Assembly: GCF_000154465.1 (NCBI RefSeq)
Contig: NZ_DS499577.1
Location: forward strand, 804,013-868,012
Source: Alistipes putredinis DSM 17216
GTDB taxonomy: Bacteria > Bacteroidota > Bacteroidia > Bacteroidales > Rikenellaceae
DNA: 64,000 nt
Reading direction: 5' to 3'
Shown: positions 1-7,869 of the stretch, in pieces
How the letters are laid out: every line of letters begins with the position of its first letter
Numbering within the stretch: the first letter of the stretch is position 1
Notes under the pieces: generated by a model
Databases searched by the model: none
What the model was told of the DNA's origin: nothing
The model's input: the letters and a program-made list of their open reading frames with translations, nothing else
Made by a program: the position numbers and the translations under genes

Positions 1-1
1 A

Positions 2-1351
2 TACGCCAGAGAGATCGAGCGAGGATACGAGGGAGATGAGGATCTGCTTACGACGGGTTATTTCGAACTCAGTCTCGGTCGGCGGCAAAGCGTGATTTTC
101 TCTGCGTCCGTCGAAGCCATTCCCGATCCTGCGGCCATCGGCGGAATGTTTGCGGAGGCTCTGAGCGCCCGCAGCCGCAAGGTCGATTTTCTGAGCTGCC
201 TGCGCCACTCTGCCCGGCAGTTCGTCGTCCGCCGCCGGGACGGGCGGGCCGAGGTGCTGGCCGGGTATCCCTGGTATGGGCAGATCGGACGTCAGACGCT
301 CGTAGCGCTGCCCGGCATCGCGCTGGAGCAGGGACGCACGGAGGATTGCCTGGATGTGCTCGATACGGTCGTGCGCGGACGCCGGGACGGTATGTTTACG
401 GGTTCTTTCTCGGCTGCCGAGGCTGCGGATGCTCCGCTTTGGTTTTTCTGGGTGCTTCAGCAGTTGCAGCGGACGCTGGGTGAGGAGGAGATATGGAAGC
501 GCTACGGTATCGTGATGAAAGAGCTGCTGGCGGCTTATCGCCGGGGCGTCGGCGGCGTGGCCGTGCACGATAACGGTTTGGTGTGGGCCTCGGCGCCCGA
601 CAAAGCCCTCACCTGGATGAATGCGCTGGCGGGTGGTGTCCCCGTCGTGTCGCGGGACGGGTATCCGGTCGAAATCAACGCACTTTGGTACAACGCCGTG
701 TGTTATGCCCTTGAGCTGGCTTCCCGTTTCGGCGAGGAGGAGTTCGTCGGCGAGTGGAAAGCGTGGCCCGAGCGGATTCGGAACGCTTTTCGGGAGATGT
801 TCTGGAGCGGCGACGACGGGTATCTGGCCGATTTCGTAGGTCCTGAAGGGCCGAATCGGTGGATTCGTCCGAATATGGTGGTGGCGTGCGGTTTGGATTA
901 CAAGATGCTCGATGAGGAGCAGCAGGCTTCGGTGCTTCGGATCGTGGGGCAGCATTTGCTGACACCCAAAGGGCTGCGTTCGCTTTCGCCCCGCAATCCT
1001 CGCTATAAGAACCGCTGCGAGGGCGATGAAGCCGTTCGTGCGGAGGCTTCGATGAACGGCTCCGTATGGGTTTGGCCGCTTTGGTTTTATGTCAAGGCTT
1101 CGTTCGACCTCGGTGGCCGTGAGTTTCTGCCTCGGGCGGAGGAGCTGCTCGCCCGTTTCGGCGAGGAGATTCAGAGTTACGGTATCGGATCGATCAACGA
1201 GCTATTCGACGGCGATCCTCCGCATGCGCCTTGGGGCGCCGTGTCGCAGGCGTGGAGTGTCGGGGCGGTGTTGATGATCCGTGAAACGACCGAACGCTGG
1301 CGTCGTCGCCGGGGACACGGGTTGTTGCCGGGTCTTCGGAAAAAGCGCTAA
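2..1351 (+). CDS. Glycogen debranching enzyme, C-terminal part (5' truncated by window edge)
   Basis: The reading frame is open from base 2, so the gene begins before the window. About 449 codons are visible. The protein resembles the C-terminal (alpha/alpha)6 catalytic half of amylo-alpha-1,6-glucosidase (GDE_C, GH133 type). Visible motifs are a WYN segment in the 'INALWYNAVCYALEL' region, 'RPNMVVACGL', and a final part rich in Gly, Trp and acidic residues (SINELFDGDPP, GAVSQAWSVG) typical of these glucosidases. The role would be hydrolysis of alpha-1,6 branch stubs in glycogen in the cytoplasm. The two following genes (glycosyltransferase and GH57) complete a glycogen cluster common in Bacteroidales. 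Confidence 0.88.
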   Translation, partial: YAREIERGYEGDEDLLTTGYFELSLGRRQSVIFSASVEAIPDPAAIGGMFAEALSARSRKVDFLSCLRHSARQFVVRRRDGRAEVLAGYPWYGQIGRQTLVALPGIALEQGRTEDCLDVLDTVVRGRRDGMFTGSFSAAEAADAPLWFFWVLQQLQRTLGEEEIWKRYGIVMKELLAAYRRGVGGVAVHDNGLVWASAPDKALTWMNALAGGVPVVSRDGYPVEINALWYNAVCYALELASRFGEEEFVGEWKAWPERIRNAFREMFWSGDDGYLADFVGPEGPNRWIRPNMVVACGLDYKMLDEEQQASVLRIVGQHLLTPKGLRSLSPRNPRYKNRCEGDEAVRAEASMNGSVWVWPLWFYVKASFDLGGREFLPRAEELLARFGEEIQSYGIGSINELFDGDPPHAPWGAVSQAWSVGAVLMIRETTERWRRRRGHGLLPGLRKKR

Positions 1352-1681
1352 AGGATGCGAAGGAAAAGAACTTGCCGCCGCGTAAGGTGTCCGAAATTTT
1401 TTCTGTCGGCCCGGGCAGGCCGGGATGGAGGTTGCCGGGAGGGGCGACCGGTGTTTCGCGAAGTCGAATAAGTTACGAAATGAAACGTGATTATATACTT
1501 TGAGTGTACCTTTTCGGGGGCGCAGTGTCCCAAATTCCCTCCGAGAAGCGGATTTAGGGGAAGGGTGCATGGCGGACACGGTTTCGGGCCGCGAATAAGC
1601 ACTCCTCGGATTCGATGCTGCGACCGTCGGATAAGGGTACATGGAAAGATATAATTGTTAGAATAAAAAAATAGAATACAA
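1352..1681. other. Intergenic gap of 330 bases in the glycogen cluster
   Basis: No gene is supported here. The last 40 bases before the next start are AT-rich, as is usual for Bacteroidota translation starts. Around 1490-1503 there is TATACTTTG, one base short of the TAnnTTTG consensus, so a weak promoter for the glycosyltransferase is possible but not established. Confidence 0.5.
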
Positions 1682-2989
1682 ATGAGAGTGTTGATGTTCG
1701 GTTGGGAGTTTCCTCCCCATATCGCCGGCGGGCTGGGTACGGCCTGCTACGGTATGACGCGCGGTCTTGCACGCAACGGTGTGGAGGTCGTTTTCGTCAT
1801 GCCGCGTGCCTATGGCGACGAGGACCAGCGCTTCGTCCGCGTGGTGAATGCGAGCGACGTGGAAACGATCGGTACGCGCGATCATGAGTTTTCCGAAGAG
1901 CTGCTCGAGAAGGTTTCGTTCATCCACATCGATTCGAACATGTTGCCCTACATCTCTCCGGAGGAGTATGCCGCCTACCACGACGAGTTCGTTCGCAGCG
2001 GCCGGACACACGAGTGGACCGACGTATGGAAACAGCGCTACACCTTCTCCGGAAAATACGGCGCCAACCTGATGGAGGAGGTCGCCCGGTATGCAATGGT
2101 GGCGGCGCAGGTGGCCAAAGACCTCGAAGGGCAGTTCGACGTGATCCATGCCCACGACTGGCTGACCTATTTCGCCGGAATTGCGGCCAAGCGGGTTTCG
2201 GGTAAGCCGCTGGTGGTGCACATGCACGCCACGGAGTTCGACCGCAGCGGCGAGAATATCAACCGTCGGGTCTATGCCATCGAAAAGGCGGGTATGCAGG
2301 CTGCCGACCGGGTGATCGCGGTGTCGGAGCTGACGCGTCGCATCGTCATCGGCAAGTACGGCATTCTGGCCGATAAGGTCGTGACGGTGCATAACGCCGT
2401 GCGTTTCGGCGAGTCGGAGGAGGCTGCGCCGGAGCGGGCGGTCAAGGATAAGGTCGTCACCTTCCTGGGACGCATCACCTACCAGAAAGGTCCCGATTAT
2501 TTCGTCGAGGCTGCGGCCAAGGTGCTGCAACGGGTTTCGGATGTGCGTTTCGTCATGGCCGGCTCGGGCGATCTGATGAACCATGTGGTGCGGCGCGTGG
2601 CCCAGTTGGGGATCGCCGACCGCTTCCATTTCACGGGGTTCCTCAAGGGCGGGGAGGTGCAGCGGATGTTCCGTCTGTCGGATGTCTATGTCATGCCTTC
2701 GGTGTCGGAGCCGTTCGGTATTTCGCCGCTCGAGGCCATGCGTTCGGGCGTTCCCGTGATTATCTCGCGGCAAAGCGGTGTGGCGGAGGTGCTGGATTAC
2801 GCCATTAAAGTGAATTACTGGGACGTGGATGCTCTGGCCGATGCCATTTACGGGCTTCTTACTTATCCGGCTCTGGGTAGGATGTTCGCTTCGAAAGGGC
2901 TGGAAGAGGTGACCGGACTCAAATGGACCAATGCCGCAGCGAAGATCAAGACGGTTTACGAAACTGTCGTCGCGGAGGCGAACAATTAA
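1682..2989 (+). CDS. Glycogen synthase-like glycosyltransferase (GT-B fold)
   Basis: 435 residues. The N-terminal part has the GT-B signature of starch/glycogen synthases: 'GWEFPPHIAGGLG' (residues 7-19) for glucosyl-donor binding, and 'HAHDW' (156-160). The C-terminal Rossmann half carries 'GRITYQKG' and the 'SEPFGISPLEAM' E-x7-E type motif around residues 342-354. It most likely elongates alpha-1,4-glucan from a nucleotide-glucose donor in the cytoplasm. It sits between a debranching enzyme and a GH57 amylase. Family GT4 and GT5 are both possible on these motifs, so the donor (UDP- or ADP-glucose) is not settled. Confidence 0.85.
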   Translation: MRVLMFGWEFPPHIAGGLGTACYGMTRGLARNGVEVVFVMPRAYGDEDQRFVRVVNASDVETIGTRDHEFSEELLEKVSFIHIDSNMLPYISPEEYAAYHDEFVRSGRTHEWTDVWKQRYTFSGKYGANLMEEVARYAMVAAQVAKDLEGQFDVIHAHDWLTYFAGIAAKRVSGKPLVVHMHATEFDRSGENINRRVYAIEKAGMQAADRVIAVSELTRRIVIGKYGILADKVVTVHNAVRFGESEEAAPERAVKDKVVTFLGRITYQKGPDYFVEAAAKVLQRVSDVRFVMAGSGDLMNHVVRRVAQLGIADRFHFTGFLKGGEVQRMFRLSDVYVMPSVSEPFGISPLEAMRSGVPVIISRQSGVAEVLDYAIKVNYWDVDALADAIYGLLTYPALGRMFASKGLEEVTGLKWTNAAAKIKTVYETVVAEANN

Positions 2990-3003
2990 AATATTTGCGG
3001 AGT

Positions 3004-4269
3004 ATGAAAACGATTTGTTTCTATTTTCAGGTACACCAGCCCTGGCGGCTGAAGCGTTACCGTTTCTTCGATATGGGCCGTGACCACAACTACCTGGACG
3101 ACCTGACCAATCGCTCGATCATGCAGAAGGTCGCGCGTGAGTGCTATCTGCCGATGAATGCCTTGCTGTTCAATCTGATCCGGCAGAGCGAGGGGCGTTT
3201 CCGCTGTACCTTTTCGCTGACGGGGCTGGCCGTCGAACAGATGCGGGCGTATGCGCCCGAGGTGCTCGATTCGTTCCGCCGCCTGGCCCGGACGGGCTGC
3301 GTGGAGTTCCTGGCCGAAACTTACTCCCATTCGCTGGCTTCGCTTTCGTCGAAGGAGGATTTCATGCAGCAGGTTGCGCTCCATACCGAACTGATGAAAA
3401 AGGAGTTCGGCGTTGCGCCGACCGCCTTTCGCAATACCGAACTGATCTATTCCGACCGGATCGGCTCCGATGTGGCCGAGATGGGTTTCAAGACCATGTT
3501 GGCCGAGGGAGCCCGACACGTACTGGGATGGAAGTCGCCCGGCTATGTTTATGCCAATGCGCTCGACCAGCGCTTGAGGCTGTTGCTGCGCAATTACAAG
3601 CTCTCGGACGACATCGCGTTCCGTTTCTCCAACCGAGGGTGGGACCAATGGCCTCTCACGGCGGAAAAATACACGGGGTGGCTCGCTTCGGACGAGCTGG
3701 AGGGGGATGTGGTCAATCTCTTCATGGATTACGAAACCTTCGGCGAGCACCAGCGTGCCGATACGGGTATTTTCGACTTTATGAAGGCGCTCGTTCCGGC
3801 TGTTCTGAAGCGGGAGGGGTTGGAGTTCGCTACGGTGAGCGAAGCCGCTGCGAAATACCAGCCCGTCGCCGTACTCCATTGTCCGCACGTGATGTCTTGG
3901 GCGGACGAGGAACGTGACATCACGGCGTGGCTGGGCAACGAATTGCAGAACGAAGCTTTCGGAAAACTGTATGCCCTGCGGGATAAGATCGCCCGGCTGA
4001 AGGATCCCGATTTCGACCACGTGTGGAACTTCATGCAGGCTTCGGATCATTTCTATTATATGGCGACCAAGTGGTTGTCGGACGGGGACGTACATGCCTA
4101 TTTCAATCCTTACGAATCGTCCTACGATGCCTTTATCAACTATATGAACGTGCTTTCGGATTTCGAGATCGAAGTGGAGAAGGCGTTCGACCGGAAGCCG
4201 CCGGTCCGCAAGACCAAACCGTCGCCGAGGAAAAAGGGTTCCGATCGGGAGAAAGCCGGGGTGCGATAA
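3004..4269 (+). CDS. GH57 family alpha-amylase/4-alpha-glucanotransferase
   Basis: 421 residues from the ATG at 3004. An earlier in-frame ATG at 2923 lies inside the upstream gene and is rejected, because the GH57 N-terminal motif 'FQVHQPWR' falls at residues 8-15 from the chosen start. Other conserved GH57 regions are 'FRNTEL' with candidate nucleophile Glu146, and 'MDYETFGEH' with candidate acid Asp242. The C-terminus is a short Lys/Arg-rich tail. The gene follows the glycosyltransferase by 14 bases and is likely co-transcribed. The expected role is intracellular alpha-glucan cleavage or disproportionation in glycogen turnover. Confidence 0.87.
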   Translation: MKTICFYFQVHQPWRLKRYRFFDMGRDHNYLDDLTNRSIMQKVARECYLPMNALLFNLIRQSEGRFRCTFSLTGLAVEQMRAYAPEVLDSFRRLARTGCVEFLAETYSHSLASLSSKEDFMQQVALHTELMKKEFGVAPTAFRNTELIYSDRIGSDVAEMGFKTMLAEGARHVLGWKSPGYVYANALDQRLRLLLRNYKLSDDIAFRFSNRGWDQWPLTAEKYTGWLASDELEGDVVNLFMDYETFGEHQRADTGIFDFMKALVPAVLKREGLEFATVSEAAAKYQPVAVLHCPHVMSWADEERDITAWLGNELQNEAFGKLYALRDKIARLKDPDFDHVWNFMQASDHFYYMATKWLSDGDVHAYFNPYESSYDAFINYMNVLSDFEIEVEKAFDRKPPVRKTKPSPRKKGSDREKAGVR

Positions 4270-4475
4270 TCTTTCGGTCGAAAAAGGCGGTGCGTCATAA
4301 CAGGCAAACTGCTTCGTTATTATCGGTGTCACGGCTCGATCATGTGCGTCGGTACACACTCTTCGCCGTGAACCTCGATGCCTTGTATTTTACCTGTTTT
4401 TACATACCTGAAAAGGGATGCGCCGAATTTCTCGATTTGACACGTCCCTTTTTTATTCCGGGATGCCTCGGTCCG

Positions 4476-5369
4476 TCAGCTGCCCTTGCGCTTGAACCGC
4501 GACGGGCTGTAGCCCGTGTGTTGTTTGAAATATTTGCCGAAGAACGACTGGGTCGAGAAGTTGAGGTGATAGGCGATCTCCTGGATGCTCATGCCCGAAT
4601 AGCGCAGCAGGCTTTTTGCCTCGAGGATCACCGCTTCGTCGATCCACCGGGCGGCGGTTTTGCCGCTCACGTCCTTGGAAACGGTCGAAAGGTATTTGGG
4701 GGTGATGTTGAGGCGGCGGGCATAGAACCGGACGTTCCTCTCCTGTTTGCTGTATTGCCGGACTAATTCCATGAACTCTTCGAAGATCACCTCGCCGCGC
4801 CCCAACTTGACCGTGTTTTTCTGCTCGCGCATGTTCAGCTCGGTGATGATGTAGAAGACTGCGGTGAACAGGCAGCGGATGATCTCCTGTCTGTAATGTT
4901 CCTTGTCGCTGGCAAGAATCGTCTTGATGAGTTGGAACACCTGTCGGATCTCGTGCGTGTCCTGGGGTGTCACCCGCAGGCAGGGCTGTTTGCCGAAACG
5001 CATATAGACGGGCAGCGAGGCCGAAAGGTCTATCTGGATCTCGTTGATGAACGATTTGGAACAGGCGACGAAATAGGCCGCCGCATCGCTGGTGCTGGCC
5101 ACCGTGCGGATCACGCGGTCGGGGCTGAAGAAGACGATCGTGTCGGGCACGACTTCGTACTCTTCCGTATCGATCGCTACGACGGCCGAACCGCTGGCCA
5201 TGATGATCGCCGAGAAGCCGTCGATCAGGGCGGGGTAGTTGCCCAGCGTATCGCGGTGGATGTCGAACGAAGCGATCACCAGGTCGTCCGACAGGTAATA
5301 AACGTCCCGCATCTCCTGCTTGATGCGGGAGATCGAAACTTTTTGCAGGGTTATCTCGTCCGCCACCAT
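4476..5369 (-). CDS. AraC-family transcriptional regulator
   Basis: 297 residues from the ATG at 5369. A longer frame to 5465 would run 96 bases further into the upstream lipid kinase gene. From the chosen start the overlap is 19 bases. The N-terminal 190 residues form a cupin-like sensing region without a recognised ligand motif. The C-terminal 100 residues hold two helix-turn-helix units ('RLNITPKYLSTVSKDVSG' and 'SIQEIAYHLNFSTQSFFGKY'), ending with the typical 'GYSPSRFK'. It is the last gene of an apbE-lipid kinase-araC run. Its target genes cannot be read from the sequence. Confidence 0.88.
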   Translation of the reverse strand: MVADEITLQKVSISRIKQEMRDVYYLSDDLVIASFDIHRDTLGNYPALIDGFSAIIMASGSAVVAIDTEEYEVVPDTIVFFSPDRVIRTVASTSDAAAYFVACSKSFINEIQIDLSASLPVYMRFGKQPCLRVTPQDTHEIRQVFQLIKTILASDKEHYRQEIIRCLFTAVFYIITELNMREQKNTVKLGRGEVIFEEFMELVRQYSKQERNVRFYARRLNITPKYLSTVSKDVSGKTAARWIDEAVILEAKSLLRYSGMSIQEIAYHLNFSTQSFFGKYFKQHTGYSPSRFKRKGS

Positions 5370-6286
5370 GCCAGTTTGCTGATCAGATTCTTGAAATAGG
5401 CGAACCGGCCCCGGCGGGGTGCCTCCGACAGCGGGCAGACGACGCGGAGCTCGTTGTGCAGACATTCGATGTGCAGCGGGAAATCGGCCCCCTTCTGTCC
5501 GTCCACGTCGGTAGGTTCGTTGATCGGCGAGGTGATGTCGAGCGTGCGGGCTCGGAAATGTTTTACCTGCGAGGGCCGACCGCCCAGCAGGTGACGGAGC
5601 ATCGATACGACCGAGAAGAGCATGTTGCGCCTTTGCAGCAACAGACAGTCGAACATACCGTCCTTAATGCTCGAGCGGGGGGCAAGGTGGAATCCTCCGG
5701 CCGTTTCTCCGTTGAATATCAAGGCCATGAGCGATTCGAGGTCGAAGGCTTTGCCGTCGGCGAGAATTTGCAGCGGAATGCCGTGTACCGAGCGGAACTC
5801 CTTCACGCCCTCGATCAGGTAGGCCAGCTTGCCGATCTGGTGCTTGCGTTTGTCCGGCGTGCGCTGGGACGTGGTGGTGAAGATGCCGAAACTGAAGATA
5901 TTAACGAAATAGTGGTCGTTCACGCGTCCGCAATCGACCCGCTCTTCCGTGCCGCCGAGGAGTTGCGCCGCCGCCTTGACCGGGTTTTTCTCCATGCCGA
6001 GCGCTCCGGCGAAGTCGTTGGCCGTACCTGCCGGGATGATGCCCAGCAGCAGGTCGAGGTGCTTCTCCTTCATCCGATTGACCACGTAATTGACCGTGCC
6101 GTCGCCGCCCGCCACGACCACCAGATCGACCGTTTCGTGTCCATTGAAAGGGTTGCGGCTGAAATCGATCGGGCCGTCTACGATCGAGTAGCCGGCCTGC
6201 CGGAACATTTCGCCGATGGCTTGGGAATCTTTTTCGATTTTTCCTTTTCCCGACTGGGGGTTATAGAGAAATAGAACTTGTTTCAT
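5351..6286 (-). CDS. Diacylglycerol kinase-family lipid kinase (DagK/YegS-like)
   Basis: 311 residues, normal for the family. The N-terminus 'LFLYNPQSGKG' and the nucleotide-binding 'VVAGGDGTVN' (GGDGT at residues 60-64) define the DAGK catalytic domain. A second conserved block, 'GIIPAGTANDFA', follows. The protein would phosphorylate diacylglycerol or another lipid alcohol at the inner membrane. It lies 15 bases after apbE, and its end overlaps the AraC gene by 19 bases, indicating one transcript. The lipid substrate is not identifiable from sequence. Confidence 0.88.
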   Translation of the reverse strand: MKQVLFLYNPQSGKGKIEKDSQAIGEMFRQAGYSIVDGPIDFSRNPFNGHETVDLVVVAGGDGTVNYVVNRMKEKHLDLLLGIIPAGTANDFAGALGMEKNPVKAAAQLLGGTEERVDCGRVNDHYFVNIFSFGIFTTTSQRTPDKRKHQIGKLAYLIEGVKEFRSVHGIPLQILADGKAFDLESLMALIFNGETAGGFHLAPRSSIKDGMFDCLLLQRRNMLFSVVSMLRHLLGGRPSQVKHFRARTLDITSPINEPTDVDGQKGADFPLHIECLHNELRVVCPLSEAPRRGRFAYFKNLISKLAWWRTR

Positions 6287-6301
6287 TCGTACGCAATGGG
6301 A

Positions 6302-7312
6302 TTATTCTGGAATCATCATTTCTTGCATCGCCGGCGAGCAGTAAATTTCGTAGCCGTCTTTCCCGTCGTCGAGGATAAAATAGACCTTCGCGTCGGGAAT
6401 TTTCCGGGAGAGGGCGATGGCCTTGTTCGCGCCCAGGCTCAAATACATGGTCGCCATGGCGTCGGCTTCGGCGCAGTTGTCCGCGACCACGGTGGCGGAA
6501 AGCAATCGTGACGTGACGCTGCGGCCCGTTGTCGGGTCGATCGTGTGGGATATCTTATTGCCTGCGGCGTCGCGGTAGAAGCGGCGGTAGTTGCCCGAAG
6601 TGGCCAGGCCTCCTTCGCTCATGCGGATACGTCCGGTGAGATAGGCGCCGTCGGACATATTGCCGTCGAAGGGAGTTTCTATGCCGATCCGCCAGGGAAT
6701 GCCTTTGCTGCTGACACCCTGGCAGCGGCATTCGCCGCCGATCTCCACCAGATAGTTCTTCGCGCCGCAGCGCTCCATGAGGGCCGCGACCAGATCGACC
6801 GTATAGCCCTTGGCGATCGAGTTGAAATCGAGCTGTACGCGGGGATCGTCCTTCACGAGCCTGCCGTCCCGGATATGGACGCGCCGGTAACCTACGAATT
6901 GCAGGAGCGAATCGAGGTTCGGGGTGCGTTCCGCCTCGTGCCCGGCGAATCCCCAGGCATCGACCAGCGGCTTGACCGTCACGTCGTAGTGACCTTCGCT
7001 CAAGCGGCTGAACCGTTCGGCCAGACGGAGGTTGTAGATGATATGTTCGTCGAGCGAGTCGGTCTCTCCCCGGTTGATGCGGCTCAGCAGGGAGGTGGAG
7101 TCGAAAATCGACATCGAAGCCTTGGCTTCGGCGTCGATTTGCATAATGGCCCGGTAGAGTTCCTGTGCGGTGCAGTCCGTGATGTCGCCCGTTGCCTGGA
7201 AAGTCGTACCCAGCATCGCGCCGCTTGCCGTAAGGTACTCTGCGCGGCGGTCGCAGCTCGCTGCAAGGACCAGAACGATAACGGTGTAGAGCAGCAGGGC
7301 GATCTTTTTCAT
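6302..7312 (-). CDS. apbE: FAD:protein FMN transferase (ApbE), lipoprotein
   Basis: 336 residues. The N-terminus is an SPII signal with lipobox LAASC (Cys20), so the protein is exported and lipid-anchored. ApbE motifs are 'GTTFQAT', 'DFNSIAKGYTVDLV', the 'VEIGGECRCQG' region and 'HTIDPTTGR'. The enzyme attaches FMN from FAD to Thr residues of exported redox proteins such as RnfG/NqrC, acting on the periplasmic side. A consensus promoter sits at 7336-7367. It heads the operon that continues into the lipid kinase and AraC regulator. Confidence 0.93.
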   Translation of the reverse strand: MKKIALLLYTVIVLVLAASCDRRAEYLTASGAMLGTTFQATGDITDCTAQELYRAIMQIDAEAKASMSIFDSTSLLSRINRGETDSLDEHIIYNLRLAERFSRLSEGHYDVTVKPLVDAWGFAGHEAERTPNLDSLLQFVGYRRVHIRDGRLVKDDPRVQLDFNSIAKGYTVDLVAALMERCGAKNYLVEIGGECRCQGVSSKGIPWRIGIETPFDGNMSDGAYLTGRIRMSEGGLATSGNYRRFYRDAAGNKISHTIDPTTGRSVTSRLLSATVVADNCAEADAMATMYLSLGANKAIALSRKIPDAKVYFILDDGKDGYEIYCSPAMQEMMIPE

Positions 7313-7335
7313 GTTCTATGTGTCTTCTTTTTTGG

Positions 7336-7367
7336 CAAAAATAGTGTTTTTCGCTCCGGTTTGCAAA
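7336..7367 (-). promoter_or_regulatory. Bacteroidota-type promoter for apbE
   Basis: Read on the minus strand this is TTTG, 20 bases, TATTTTTG. It matches the housekeeping TTTG / TAnnTTTG consensus exactly, and its -7 box ends 23 bases before the apbE start. Confidence 0.75.
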
Positions 7368-7407
7368 AAAAGAGGGCTCTTCAGCTAAAAAATTGTATTC
7401 GTTTAAG

Positions 7408-7438
7408 TTGGTTATTGTGAATTAAGTTCGTACCTTTG
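7408..7438 (+). promoter_or_regulatory. Bacteroidota-type promoter for rpsO
   Basis: TTG at 7408-7410 and TACCTTTG at 7431-7438, separated by 20 bases. The promoter lies 69 bases upstream of the rpsO start. Confidence 0.72.
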
Positions 7439-7507
7439 CGCCACGCTCTGGCGTTATTCACGGTAAGGGGAATGCGTCGTAGAGTGGAACTAAATAAACT
7501 TTTGAAA

Positions 7508-7780
7508 ATGGGTTATTTATCAGCTGAAAAAAAGCAGGAGCTTTTCGGTAAGTACGGAAAGTCCAACACCGACACGGGTTCTCCCGAGAGCCAGATCGCG
7601 CTGTTCTCGTTCCGTATCAACCACCTTACGGAACACCTTCGTAGCAACAAACACGACTTCGGTACACAGCGTGCGTTGCTGCGTCTGGTCGGCAAGCGCC
7701 GCCAGTTGCTGGAGTATTTGAAAGAGGTCGATATCGAGCGCTACCGAGCAATCATCAAGACGCTCAATCTCCGTAAATAG
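7508..7780 (+). CDS. rpsO: 30S ribosomal protein S15
   Basis: 90 residues from the ATG at 7508, the usual length for S15. An in-frame upstream ATG at 7436 sits within the promoter's -7 box and is rejected. Diagnostic segments are 'YGKSNTDTGSPESQIA' and 'LLRLVGKRRQLLEYL'. S15 binds 16S rRNA helices 20-22 early in small-subunit assembly. The neighbour pnp follows after 89 bases, the same order as in many bacteria, where rpsO and pnp are co-regulated. Confidence 0.97.
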   Translation: MGYLSAEKKQELFGKYGKSNTDTGSPESQIALFSFRINHLTEHLRSNKHDFGTQRALLRLVGKRRQLLEYLKEVDIERYRAIIKTLNLRK

Positions 7781-7794
7781 TCCCGGAGGCAGAA

Positions 7795-7833
7795 AAATGG
7801 GGTTGGCCAAAGTTTCTTTTGGCAGCCCCATTT
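7795..7833 (+). terminator. Hairpin between rpsO and pnp (terminator or processing site)
   Basis: AAATGGGG at 7795-7802 pairs with CCCCATTT at 7826-7833. The inner arms (TGGCCAAA and TTTTGGCA) extend the stem past one bulged G. It is followed by a short T-rich stretch rather than a long T run, so partial termination or RNase processing is as likely as full termination. Confidence 0.6.
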
Positions 7834-7869
7834 GTAATTTGGAACATACATTTTGACGTAAAAATATCT

